Shown here: piece after piece, positions 1-11,852 of the stretch
How the letters are laid out: each line of letters opens with the position of its first letter
Position numbering within the stretch: position 1 is the stretch's first letter
From: Phallusia fumigata
Lineage: Eukaryota; Chordata; Ascidiacea; Phlebobranchia; Ascidiidae
Direction of reading: 5' to 3'
Assembly: GCA_008931825.1 (NCBI GenBank)
Contig: QXVZ01023263.1
Location: 6,460 to 70,459 of the forward strand
DNA length: 64,000 nucleotides
Program-made: the position numbers and the translations under genes
Notes under the pieces: generated by a model
Databases searched by the model: none
Seen by the model: only the letters and a program-made list of their open reading frames with translations
What the model was told of the DNA's origin: nothing

Positions 1-2376
1 GCACCTAAGACAACGACATTCATTCCAGAAAATACCTCAGGGAATCTGTATTGATGGCTGTGCAAAATTTTTCCTTCAAACATTTCTCTTCCTGGAAAGT
101 TTGGAATATGGGGCTTGAAATAATGCCTGTAAAGAGGTTTTGTTTTGGCAAAGTGCGAGATTGCTATTGACTGCAAAATTGCTGGAAAATTGATTTTCGC
201 CATCAAGGCAATGTTATAACAAACTTAAATTGTGCCAATATCATTTATATTGGTTGAGCCCAACTGGGAATACATGTGTTCCCAACAAAACAAAATTCAT
301 TTCCTTTCCCAAGTTTTGGTCTACAACACCTTTATATGCAAGTTTATAATTTGCATTAAATTGAGTTCGCATATTTGAACTAGAAGGGTGGCTTTTACCA
401 TATTGCCATTCCACATACACTATTTCAACATATTTAAAAATGACATATTCACTGTTTTTTGCTATATTGGGTCCCAAAGTTACCTGTAGTTTTTATGACA
501 TTACTGTTTGTGCAGGCAGAAACACATGGGTCCCCACACATGCAAAATTGTATATTATGCAATTGCCAAGATACATGAAACAGTTGTAGCACATATTTGA
601 AAAAAAAGTATTATTGCATTATAATTTAATACGAAAGTTGGTGATTTTAACTGATTTTAACTTTTAATTATAATTTAATACGAAAGTTGATTTAATAGGA
701 ATTAGACACAACCCAACATGGCCTAATTTAGAAACTTTTGGGAATAGTAGGTTGACTCATGGGGCTACATATAAAACACAGCAATTGATACACCACAATT
801 GCATGTTTTACAAAATGTCCAAATTCTATCTAATTTGGGCATTGTTTAATTATTTAACCCATTTTCGGGGGCTATCAGGGCCAGGCCCAAGCCTTAAACT
901 CAGCCCCAAGACCCAGTCTACCAGTTGCAAAATTTCCTCTGTGTCCAAAACAGTTATCAACTATAAATTCAGAAAGTGTTCAACATGGGGATTTCCCTTA
1001 TTGCTATAGACACATTGTGACTTTTATAACTCCCAATATTCATGCCTCATACTATTGGTTTTCCCTTGTCCATGTTATTTGGCTGGCATAGTAAAGCCAT
1101 CGAGTGCCTTTACCAGATTGTCTATATAGTCCACACTAAACTAAAGTTTGTGGTGCGCTCGCATGTCAAAAACGTTTCACAATTTTGGGGTAAGCTGGGT
1201 AACCACTGGGGTTATGGAGTCAAAAGAAACAAATGGCACAACTACATGACCATACCTACCACCAGTGAAAGTTTCATTCCCATCCAGCAAACATTTCATA
1301 CCAAAAAGGTGCAGACAAACTTGCAGGGAGAAAAAAAAAACAGAGTAAAAACAATATGCGTCCCCTTCAGGGAAGGGGAACCATAAAAAGTATGGTTCAT
1401 GTCAATGTAACAGCTTGTGTTGAAATATTCTACTTGTGACCTATAATACTACTCGCAAAACCCCCCACTTAAGGAAGCTAGGCCCACACCACCAAATTTG
1501 TTTGTTGTAAATAAAACATGGTGCCTGCTAGTAATTTGCACATAGAAAGTTTGGTTAAATTTGAAAGACATTTTGTACTCACATACCCATTGCACACCAC
1601 TACTCCATCAAATACTTCGCTAATTTGCTTTTTGGTTGACAAATTTAAGGATGTAACATTAAACTTTGGGAACTTAGTATTTGAACATTCACTGTTGGCA
1701 ATGACTTGAACATCCTGAACTGACGTATTGAACTGCAAATATAGTTAAACAGAATAAATAACATGTTTGTTATCTTCCAATGAGACACCACATACCTTTA
1801 TCAATTTCTGGACATCAAAATGAATTGAAAAGTCTTCGAGATATTTTAAAACATCTTCATGTCGCAAAAATGATGGTAGGTCATCATTAAACTTGTACCC
1901 AGGAAAACTCATTACTTGCTTTGGTAGATTTGTTCTTAAATGCACAAAGAATAAAAAATACAATGTATTCACTATAAATCCGTTGTCAACGAAACAGCGA
2001 TGATATTTTTGAGTACATTTAGTGCATATGTGGTTTAATATCAAAACAGACAGTTGATGAATATTAACATCACCAAATAAGGTTTTGTCAAAAAATAGCT
2101 ATTACCTTAAATTTTTGTACATTGAAGAGTGCATTGGCAATCCATTAGCGTCAGCCTCTGTTTCATTTGTATAGAACCATGTTCCACCAACATGGTCTGT
2201 TGATTCAAACACAACAGTTTCAAATTTCTTTTCTAGCGAAAGAAGACGTGCAGCACATAGTCCTGAAATATCATGTCATTTAAACGTTACCGGTGTGATT
2301 CCCATACTTGCCAGTTAATAGACAATTACATTTAATTACCTGCTGCGCCAGCACCTATAACTGCAATCCGTTGCAT
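1..2376 (-). CDS. FMO: Flavin-containing monooxygenase, N-terminal 201 codons (partial)
   Basis: NADPH- and FAD-dependent oxygenase of soft nucleophiles (N and S atoms). Five exons in transcript order: 2340-2376, 2106-2262, 1796-1934, 1587-1732 and 126 to beyond the left edge; all boundaries are GT/AG and phases agree (1, 2, 0, 2). Residues 1-13 begin MQRIAVIGAGAAG, the Rossmann GxGxxG motif that binds FAD, followed by VVFESTDHVGGTWFY, typical of FMO. Exon 4 ends in DGVVVCNG and joins HYFKPHIPNFPGRE in exon 5, the FMO-type segment just before the FMO signature. The next segment reads FSGMNVVVLGA, the start of the second, NADPH-binding dinucleotide fold. The start is the first ATG before the fold. 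A TTTTTGTAG acceptor at 2410-2411 lies 34 bases upstream with no matching upstream exon. Intron 4 is long (1,460 bp) and carries repeats. Family is certain; the exact FMO paralogue is not. Confidence 0.93.
618..689. repeat. Short direct repeat, 23 bp twice, 49 bp apart
   Basis: A 23-base AT-rich word ending in ACGAAAGTTG occurs at 618-640 and again at 667-689 without a mismatch that I can see. It sits in FMO intron 4. It may be a replication-slippage duplication or the remains of an element; no function is suggested. Confidence 0.75.
1309..1388 (+). repeat. Dispersed repeat family, copy A
   Basis: This stretch resembles 61847-61920 in the same orientation: GTGCA-ACAA, a TTGCAG, an A-run, then ACAATATG-GTCCCCTTCAGGGA at the end. 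The last part is a small palindrome (CCCCTTC/GAAGGGG). Two similar copies 60 kb apart, one intronic and one intergenic, suggest an interspersed element. I cannot name its family or define its ends. Confidence 0.5.
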
Positions 2377-3502
2377 TTGTGTAACAAAGCAAAAAAAATT
2401 GTAGAAAACCTACAAAAAGAAGGTTAATTACCATAACTGCCAGAAAACTTTTACCAAGTGAATGTTTTTATTGCAACAGACATCAAGAATGCATTCCAAT
2501 AAATTAAGGTCAATAAATTAGCTTTCAGAATGGTGACACTGCAAATAGTTAATTTTCTGTACACACCGATAAAATTATCTTCAGTGTCCTATAGTCGGGT
2601 TCAACGGCAATTAAATGCTAACATGCGTCCGCTTGATACATTAACAGTCGATACCAATATGTGACCAAGCAAGCTTGATCAGGGAATCAAGCAGTAAACC
2701 TTTGTTTGCTAATTGTACTGCAGCCGACCACAGTTCAAAGGTTTCGGAAATACAAACAGCAGAGGCTTTATTTTATCACACGTGCGTGTACCAGCCATTT
2801 GGTTGGATAGATCACGCGACTCTTTGGCTGTTGCATAACTGTTTGATACAGTTATAAAGACATAGAAAACCAAGAAATTCAAATCCTAAGTGAGTGCTAT
2901 TAATTTTTTCGATTCCAATCCATGACAACAATCCAATAAGAAGTTTGTTAATTATCGACATCGCGACAGGCCATTGCTCAAAAGTTTCTCAACTTAAAAT
3001 AAGGCCATTTTTGTTGAGTCACACGTGTGTGTGTCTGTGTGATACTAAATTGCTACTCTCGGCGCACGCACCAATTTTCACAGGTTGTGATTTTTCTCAC
3101 CTCAGCTGTAGGCGTTTTGTAGTTCCCGACGGGAAGCCACTGTCTCGAAAAGTTAGACAAATCTCAAGGAAGAAAAAGGCACGAAAATTCTGGATCGAAG
3201 CAGCCGTCCGTATAAATCGGCTGCCAAGATGTGCTGTTATTATGTCACGTTTACACCTTTTAGCAAGTTGTGTTGTGTTTTTTTGGTTTGGACACCAGGC
3301 CCTATTGCAAGAGGGAAGAAGTTAAAGCTTTGTATTGGTTGTGTTTATTATTTGTCAGCATTATGGGAATTTTGACTTGTACTGGATAGGTTTGCTTTCT
3401 ACTGTTATTCGTTATACGTCACGTCAACTGATTTTGCAAGCAAAATAAGGCTAAGTTACGGATTTTTTTGCAGATATATAGTGATTGCGCTTCCCGCAAA
3501 AT
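2377..3502. promoter_or_regulatory. Divergent intergenic region between FMO and P4HA-A, with TATA box and unpaired splice acceptor
   Basis: Head-to-head spacer of 1,126 bp. A TATAAAT box at 3211-3217 could start plus-strand transcription near 3240. A pyrimidine-rich TTTTTTTGCAG acceptor ends at 3473, 30 bases before the P4HA-A start codon, and no convincing donor lies between. I read 3240-3473 as an outron removed by spliced-leader trans-splicing, but a 5' UTR intron is possible. On the other side an acceptor at 2410-2411 precedes the FMO start. Two loosely similar stretches (about 2715-2790 and 2970-3035, each ending in CACACGTG-GTGT) look like an old duplication. The open frame at 2894-3325 spans the TATA box and is not credible. 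Confidence 0.55.
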
Positions 3503-6500
3503 ATGTTTTATTTTAAGCCTGTGGTTTTCATTACGTTTTTAAGTGTCTGCCAAGCAGAATGGTTTTCCTCACTGGGACAGATGGAAGACTTGGTTTACGA
3601 TGAACTGGATCTTTTAAAATCATTAAGTGCATACATAAAAGCAGAAGAAAATAAATTGGATAGGGTTAGAAGGTAAAGTTTGTGCACTAATTTCCACTTA
3701 TTTGCTTAAAATATAGTTTTCAACATTCACCAATGTTTTTCAGGTTAGCAGAAAACTTTAAGAAAGCTTCTGAACATGCCAACAGTAATATTGACCGCTA
3801 TCTTGGTCACCCAGTTAATCAGTATCGCCTTGTTCAGCGGCTTGTGTCTGAATGGTCTCACATGGAAGATTTGGTTATGGAAGATGTCACTGATGGTTTG
3901 TAGAAGAGTTTTATTAGCTGCCCACACAAACTTTTATTCTTTAATGTTAAATACTCTGCAGTGTTTTTGACAAATTTGTCAATAAAACGGGCACACTTTC
4001 CAAATGCTGATGATGTCAAAGGTTCTGCTGAAGCTATTATGAGACTTCAGGACACATACAAACTTGACACGCATGACTTGGCAGAAGGCATCATTAAAGG
4101 TTTCTTTCCAACCTGTAATATTTTACTAATTTTTAAATGCATTTGTGTCATTGTGTGTAATATTAATTCTAGGATCAAAAGCAAGTCAAACCTTAACTGC
4201 TGTTGATTGCTTTGATATTGGCCGAACTGCTTACCTGGAAAAAGATTATTACCATTGCGTTTTGTGGATGAATGAAGTGCTACTTAAAGATGATCTGAAA
4301 ACTTTATCAAAGTTCGATGTGTTGGATCATTTAGCATATTGTGTTGCACAGGTTTGTATACTTTTGTACAGTCATATACCACTTTGTCATATGTGTGTGT
4401 GTAATTAGTTCTGCTTGTTTAGCAAGGTAACATACAGAGAGCTTATGAAATTACCTCAGAGATGTTAGAGTTGGATCCTTATCATGAAAGGATTCAAAGC
4501 AACCATGCATACTACAGGTAAATTGCCCTTTGCTTTTATCCTTTGTTTCAGTAGTTCCACCCAGCACCTAACTCTAAAATGTGAGTATTTTGCTTTTAAG
4601 AAATCAAATGGGTGCTCATAAAAGAGGAGATAACGGTGATGACAGATCAGCCCATTTTGCTTCTGCTGTCCAAAAGCCCAATTTCGGTAACTTACCAGAA
4701 CGAGAACTATATGAGCGTCTTTGTCGGAAAGTCAACACTTCCTATGTATGTGATTATATTTGCATGACATTTATAAACAAGCACCAGAAACATATACATA
4801 TTTAAATAGACTGTCAAAATGGAAAAGAAGTTGAAGTGCAAATATTGGACAAACAACAACCATCCCTTGCTGATCTTGCAGCCAGCAAAGCTTGAGGAAT
4901 TGTGGCCATCCCCACATCTAGTTCGGTTTCATGATGTCCTATCTGATCAGGAGGTTGCACAAATTAAATCGATGGCAAAACCAAGGGTATGTGTAAATTT
5001 TAAAATTAGTGTTTTTAGTGCCTAATAAACTCGATTTCTTTGTAGCTGAACCGTGCCACAGTCCAAAATCCCCAAACTGGTGTTTTAGAGCATGCACGCT
5101 ACCGCGTGAGCAAAAGTGCTTGGATCAAAGACTGGGAAGACACAACTGTGGCTACCGTCAGCAAAAGGATCTCAGCTATAACTGGTTTGTCAATGGTTAC
5201 TGCTGAAGAACTGCAGGTAACTTCTTATCTTTGGTTTAAAATGCAGTGTTTTGGTCAACAGATCATTGCATGTCAATACATGTAAGAAAGTAATACTGTA
5301 CAATTGCCAACATATGATTAGTTCTAATGTTTTGTGCTTTTGTTTTGTTTTAGATTGCGAATTATGGTGTGGGTGGGCAGTATGAGCCACATTACGATTA
5401 CTCAAGGGTAAGTTTATAATGTTCTCAAAACAATTGTTACCAGGTTATGGAGATTACATATAGGTGTGTTGGACATATTAACAAGCAAGTTAAAATGTAT
5501 TGCATAAAAAGATATACACAGAAACCACTACTATTCTTCAAATTTTTTAGAAGTCCGATGTCGGGAAATTTGAAGACAACATCGGAAACAGAATTGCAAC
5601 ATTCCTTTTTTATGTGAGTTGCTAAGTTTTGAGATGGTTTAATTAAAACTTGTTCTGAAAGTGCTTGCTTCAATGTTATTCCATGAAGGGGATCAAATTT
5701 AATATAAAATCCAAAGCCAAGTGTAATTCATCTTGTTTTTTATCAGTTAAGCGATGTTGAACATGGAGGTAGCACTGTGTTTCTTCACCCGGAAATAGGA
5801 GTACGACCCATCAAGGGCAGTGCAGTGTTTTGGTACAACCTCTATCCATCTGGTGAAGGAGATGCACGGACAAGACACGCTGCTTGTCCTGTACTTACTG
5901 GAGTTAAGTGGGGTAAGTTTGTTCAGAACAACTGTCAGTGCACGTGTCACATGCGAATAATCGCCCACAAGCAAAATAACGCGTTCACTTGGATTTATCG
6001 TCGGCTACGTAGTAAAGTGGTGGATTTGCAGTTATGGAAAGCAACGTAGACACTGATTTACGGAGCTAGTGCATTAGTTACGTAAGTTAATTTCAGAGTA
6101 ATTACTAGCAGATAAAGACCACACAAGACATTATGCAAACTGTGCAGCAGTCGATGAAGGTCTGTTTTGAAAAGGCAGTGGGTAGGCAAATGATTTAACA
6201 AGGATTATGAATATGAAACCTTTTTTTGGAAGTAGCACAAATTCTATGAAATGGTTAAGGCTGATTCAGTGGATACGCAAGACAAAGGCAGCAAAGGCAC
6301 CAATGAAAAGAAAAATACAAGTAGATGTTCACAAAAATGATTGGACGTTTATTTGAGTGACAATTGTAACCGTTCAAGTCGAAGGTAAATTCCAAACAGT
6401 TGCAGCTTATTTCTAGAAAATTTTGGTAATAATCTATCATTAATGTTGTCAACCATGATTTCTTTGTGTTAGACAGCGTTTTTTATTTTTTCACAAACGT

Positions 6501-6618
6501 TTGTTATTTACTAAATGAATATATTTTTTCAGTTGCAAACAAATGGATTCACGAACGAGACCAAGAATTCAGAAGAACTTGTGGAAGAAGGATGACCGCC
6601 GACAATCGCATTTTTTAA
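3503..6618 (+). CDS. P4HA: Prolyl 4-hydroxylase subunit alpha, copy A (complete, 531 aa)
   Basis: Catalytic alpha subunit that, with protein disulfide isomerase (P4HB), hydroxylates prolines in collagen in the ER lumen using Fe(II), 2-oxoglutarate, O2 and ascorbate. Twelve exons: 3503-3672, 3744-3895, 3962-4099, 4173-4351, 4423-4517, 4601-4745, 4810-4986, 5046-5216, 5354-5407, 5551-5613, 5747-5912, 6533-6618; all phases agree. A signal peptide ends near residue 18 (...SVCQA/EW). The P4HA N-terminal dimerisation region spans about 19-150, the TPR-like peptide-substrate-binding region about 150-245, and the 2OG-Fe(II) dioxygenase domain about 340-531. Iron ligands are His422 and Asp424 (EPHYD) and His492 (RHAACPVL); Lys502 (GVKW) is the 2-oxoglutarate anchor, ten residues on as in vertebrate P4HA. 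It ends MTADNRIF without a KDEL signal, as expected because P4HB retains the complex. Length matches human P4HA1 (534 aa). Confidence 0.97.
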
Positions 6619-7654
6619 CTTTATGATTCTGCAGCTTTTTATACCTTTCCATGGCAGTATTCACCTCTCAGAGGGCTCTTTGCTAAACTTATAGTACATA
6701 TACAGCTGTGCTTGCACGTATTTTGCCTATGCCATTGTTTTAAGCGAGTTTGGCCTCGTAATTGCAGCATCGAAATAAAATCGTGGATAATTCCAAACCG
6801 TTCTGAAGAGACTAAAAATACTGACTATTAAGTTTACTTGCAAACATTTTGTGCTCGTTAGTTTCCTGCCTGCAAGTTGTCGCCGTACAGGCTTGCTCTT
6901 GTTTGATGGCGTTCAAGGAATACTGAAAGCAAAACGACAATACCAAACACAAGTCGCAAATTATTACTCTTCTTGTTTGCATAATGTGCTTTCTTTGTAA
7001 AAAATGGCAAGTCAAAACTTTTTAAATCATAAATGTTCATACTACCAGATATCATCTAATAGATAGAACGAAACGGGAGCGAACTTTTTAAATTTATGTA
7101 ACTGCCGAAAAACTACGTTTACTGGATGGGTAAACTGTTTGCGTCGATGCATCAAACGGTTGTCGGGTCTGATATCGGATGTTTTCGCAGTCAATTTGAC
7201 ATTTTTTTGAAAAAATACGCCAGTCTCCACTGCGGAACATATATGCAAGTGCCGTAGACATACGCGCTGTTCGTAGCACGCACAGGAAGAATAACTGTGC
7301 GGATATCTTGATTCGGACGTAGAGGCCATATGCGGCAGTTTTTAAACTGACTAGGGAAACCATGTAGACACATTATCGATCTCAGTAGTAAAAGTCTGAT
7401 GGTTAAGGTTGGTTGGTCGCCTTTTGCAACTTATTCTGATAGCATTAGACGCATGTGGTTTGAAGTGTTAAGCCAGAGAGATAAAGTTTTGGTCGATTTT
7501 AGGCATTTATTGTTTATAAATCGTAATTGAGAGGCACTTTTTTAGTCACACAGAGTTAAGTTTCTTAGTGCAATAGCATTGAGTTAAGCAACTTTAGCAC
7601 GTGTAACAATTGTGCTTTTCTTGCAGCTGGGCAAAACTAGCACCGTTTTAGACC
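6619..7654. promoter_or_regulatory. P4HA-A 3' UTR with poly(A) signal and P4HA-B promoter
   Basis: An AATAAA at 6774-6779 lies about 155 bases after the P4HA-A stop and fits its cleavage signal. A TATAAAT at 7515-7521 and a CTTTTCTTGCAG acceptor ending at 7626, 28 bases before the next start codon, repeat the arrangement seen upstream of copy A. The tandem duplication therefore probably included the promoter. Overlapping minus-strand open frames at 7042-7373 show no recognisable protein. Confidence 0.6.
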
Positions 7655-10600
7655 ATGTTTTGTTTGGTGTCCGTTGTTCTTATCTCCTGCATAAGTATCT
7701 GCCAAGCGGAATGGTTCTCTTCCGTTGGTCAGATGGAAGATTTGGTCTCCGATGAGCTGGATCTTCTAAAATCTTTGGATGAATACATTCTTTCTGAAAG
7801 AAATAAACTTGATACAGTGAAAAGGTATTGACTTTTTTAACTAAAGTATTTTTCTGCAATTTGCGACTGCGTACTTACACAATTGTTTGCGTGCACAAAA
7901 TGTCAGGCTGGTTTCATGAGACTAGCAGAAAAAATATTCCATTGCGCAGAAGGCTCAATAAGAACATACAAGCCAGTGTTTGTGTGTTAAACATCAGGAA
8001 TGACTCCGGAAACCGGAAAAGTTCTTTTTCCGCAAAAATGAACAAAGGCGTAACAACTGCTAAAACGTAACCGATAAAACCAGCCATTATAACAAGTTAC
8101 GGAAGAGCCGTAAGAAGTGCACCGTCCGAGTACGGTACTGCAACACCACGTTGCTTTCCTTTGCTACTGAATTAACATAATGTTTGCAAATGTCTACATG
8201 TAGGTTAGCGGAAAACATTCGACAAGCGTCAGCAATGCTTGACAGCGATGTTGACCACTATCTCAGACACCCAATAAACCAGTATCGCCTAGTCAAAAGA
8301 TTTGTGAAAGAATGGCCTTCAATAGAAGATCTAGTCAAGGACGATTTTTCTAGCGGTACGATGGGTTTATTCAAAACAGTTGTAACATACCTTTTTCCTT
8401 TTAAGCCAAATGCTGTTCACAGGGTTTTTAAAAAACTTTTCGACCAAACGAAAACGTTTTCCAAACGAAGGCGACGTAAAAGGTTCGATCAGGGCTATCA
8501 TAAGACTGCAGAATATGTACGAACTGGATACTGGGGATCTGGTCAAGGGCACAATAAAAGGTGCACATAAATTCGCCGTAATGGTGATTAATTTGATCTC
8601 TGTTGTTTTAAAGTACTGTAGAGGTCGTTTATGTTGAATATTAGGATTCAGACCAAGTCAGAATCTAAGCGTTGTTGACTGTTTTGACATTGGTCGAATC
8701 GCGTCTCTTGAAAAAGAATATGAGCACTGCGTTTCGTGGATGAATGAAGTATTGCTTAAAGATGATATTCAAACTTTGTCAAAGAAAGATGTGCTGGACC
8801 ACCTAACAAATTGCGCCAAGGAAGTAAGTGTTTCTTTGACATGTATTTAAACGTTATCACAGATATATAACAAACCGGTTTATACAGCAAGACGCAGTAC
8901 TACACTCACGTAAAAATACCTCCGGGATAGTGGTGCCAAATCTATTCAATAAAACAATCAAAGACAGTATTTTAAAGTACAGGTAAAACACACTGAATTA
9001 TTATAACTTACAACTTTTAATTGGTTGAATCGCGTCTATTGTAAGTTTTATGTCTCTTGTTTTCCAGGCATCAGCTAAGTGATGGTAACCTAAAAGTAAA
9101 CAACAGTGACGTTGAATTTACTCAACAAAATATATCGGAAACTAAAGAAATGCGATTATACAAAAGACTTTGCCAAAACGATTACAGTGCTTTATTACCA
9201 CAAGTAAGTTTACTTGCAGTGACTAACGTGGGTGGAACAGCAGAAGTGGATATAAAAGGCTGTGTCGTTTCGTGGCTGTTAAAATTGAACTTCACTGAAT
9301 TAACAAATGCTTTGATTGTAGTTTACGAAAATGAAAAAGGTTGAAAAGAAGTTAAAGTGTATTTACTGGACAAACAACAATCATCCTCTGCTGGTCTTAA
9401 AGCCAGCTAAGCTTGAAGAACTGTGGCCGTCCCCACATATTGTTAGATTTCTCAACATTCTCTCCGATCGAGAAATTGCTCACATCAAATCCATTGCGAA
9501 ACCGAAGGTGAGATTTCTATTTTTTAGATTAAATTGCAGAAATGTTTTAAAAATTCACGACGAGACAACTTTCTTGGAAAGGATTTGTCAAAATTACATT
9601 TACACCATGCCAAAAAGCTACTACAGGGCCACTAAATACATATTTTTTGGTTTAGCTTTCTCGATCAAAGGTGTTCGATGGGTCTACGGGAGGCGGACAG
9701 TCTGCAAATTATCGAATTAGCAAAAGTGCATGGTTTGAGGACTGGGAAGATGTCATTATAGAATCTCTTAGCCAAAGGATTTCATCTTTAACCGGTTTGT
9801 CGATGGTTACTGCTGAAGATTTGCAGGTATTGCAAATAAACCTAATGTTAGTATGCATACTCTTACTTAAATTAGTCGATATAATATTATTCATGTTTAA
9901 TGGCTAGTCGGTGTTATGTTGTAACTACGTTTGCTCTGTTCTGAAATACAGAACACTTGTAACATACGTTTAATGGAATCTAAACTGGTTAAAATTAGCG
10001 AGTTTAACAGCAATTTATGGTTTTGACAGTTAACGAGCGTTTCATTTATCCCGAAAACTTCATCGTACTCCGAATCTGCACATAAACCACTGGTCCTGAA
10101 ATTATAAAAAATATCGAACATACTTTTATCAATTTGCCTCCTACCTGAATGATTTAATTTTTTTAAGGTTGCCAACTATGGCGTTGGTGGGCAGTACGAA
10201 CCTCATTACGATTTTATGGGTCCAAAGGTAAGATCTTAAAAATATCTGAATACAAATTGTGGAGGCCTGTAAGCTTTTAACTGCCCAAAATGTCTAAAAT
10301 TACGCAACAAAACTTTAAACACGTTTCGAAAACCATTGAAACATTCTATGTGTGTAGCTTTGATCATTGATTAACAAAAATATAGTTACGACTGCGTTTG
10401 TGATTACAAAAAGGAATAATTGAGGTGGATATTTTTAAAGTGCGATGAGTTCGGGCATCGCAACAAACACTGCAAAACTTTCTTACAAATTGGACTATTT
10501 GAAATAACAAAGCAAAACAAAACTTTGTTTAGTTGTTACAATTTACCCAGACAAAACCGCTACATAACATCCATTTTTTGATTTTTTACTTACCTACAGG

Positions 10601-11852
10601 ACGTGAATAGCAAGATTGAGTTTGGTGGTAATCGAATTGCAACACTTCTTATCTATGTAAGTTTGACAGCTTAGTCAACGTTTGTGTTGATGTATATATG
10701 AGACTACATTCTTAATCTGAGTGCAAAATATACTGCTAAACAATTATTAATTTGTGGGGTACCCGGTTTAATTGAATTTAAGTACAGTCGAATTAGTAAA
10801 CTAATTCGTGCAACGACTAATGACGAAGGACTTAACTTACACCGGAGCTTCTACCCGGAAATTCGGTTTGCTCCCTTACGTAATTCGCAAACCTACGTTT
10901 TATTCTATTGTTATATGATGGGTGAAAATACTTTCAGTCGTATTGGTGTATTGCACGTATGCTTCTATAATGTTACTTAACACATTCCTTATTAGTTAAG
11001 CGACGTTGACCATGGAGGCGGTACCGCGTTTATCGAACCAAAAATTACCGTCCGACCGATCAAGGGAAGCGCAGTGTTTTGGTACAACCTCTATCCATCT
11101 GGTGAAGGAGATTTACGAACTTTGCACGCTGGCTGTCCCGTCCTCGTTGGCGTCAAGTGGAGTAAGTTGGTTGATTTATTGAGTTTGATACCACGAAACA
11201 GGTTTGGTGCTTTTAACACTTCGGTAGGATAGTCTTTGCGGTATTCATGAGAGAATAGGATATAAATGTTGCGATAAAATAGGCGAACGGAGTGAAGTCA
11301 ATGTTGCTTGTTGGACCAAGGTGTCAGTTGTTCTATGACAAAACGGAAATGTGGTCTAAAGAATATTTAAGCAGCGCCTTTTAGAAAGATGGTAGCCTAC
11401 ACTAGGTACTATGATATTGGAAAAACTATTCTTGGAATCAGAGTTATAAAAATGATTAATTATCATGTATAAATGTAGATAGACAAATCTATATTTAAAC
11501 AGAACGAACATTGTAAAATCGAGTGCGCGGTGGTTAACTCTACGAACCATTCGAATGCCAATGATGCAATTAAGAAACGTGTATCCCTAAAAGTAAACGT
11601 TGTACGATGATCATTAGCGAGTATTTTTTCTATCAACTGCAAAAGTAGGTAAAAAGAAGAAAAATAACAAGTAAGAATCTTGTAGTTTGTGTTCAAATAC
11701 TGTTTAAGCATACAAAACACAGCTTTACATGTTTACATTTCGTAAGAATTTGGTTGTTTGTTTTAGTTGCCAACAAATGGTTTCGGGCTGAGGATCAGGA
11801 ATTGAGAAGAAAATGTGGCAAAAAAAGGACCGCAGACAATCGCATTTTTTGA
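7655..11852 (+). CDS. P4HA: Prolyl 4-hydroxylase subunit alpha, copy B (complete, 531 aa, diverged substrate-binding region)
   Basis: Tandem paralogue of the upstream gene with the same 12-exon plan: 7655-7824, 8204-8355, 8423-8560, 8645-8823, 8888-8982, 9068-9203, 9322-9507, 9656-9826, 10168-10227, 10600-10656, 10996-11161, 11767-11852. Exons 1-5, 8, 11 and 12 have exactly the lengths of copy A, and the total is again 531 aa. Signal peptide cleavage is likely after ICQA. Catalytic residues are intact: His422, Asp424 (EPHYD), His492 (LHAGCPVL), Lys502 (GVKW). Exons 5 and 6, which continue the TPR-like substrate-binding region and the linker, are almost unrecognisable next to copy A although their lengths are conserved or nearly so. 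The conserved active site argues for a working enzyme with altered peptide preference. Two overlapping AATAAA signals at 11948-11958 follow. Introns are longer than in copy A. Confidence 0.95.

Larger units (their letters stand above)
127..1586 (-). other. FMO intron 4 (1,460 bp), repeat-bearing, no gene seen
   Basis: AT-rich intron between FMO exons 4 and 5. It holds a short direct repeat (618-640 and 667-689) and a copy of a dispersed repeat near 1309-1388. The open frames inside, such as 1042-1386 on the plus strand, show no recognisable domain and end inside the repeat; I treat them as chance. Confidence 0.7.

Noticed and set aside
2894-3325. 143-codon frame upstream of P4HA-A
   Set aside because: It spans the TATA box and shows no domain.
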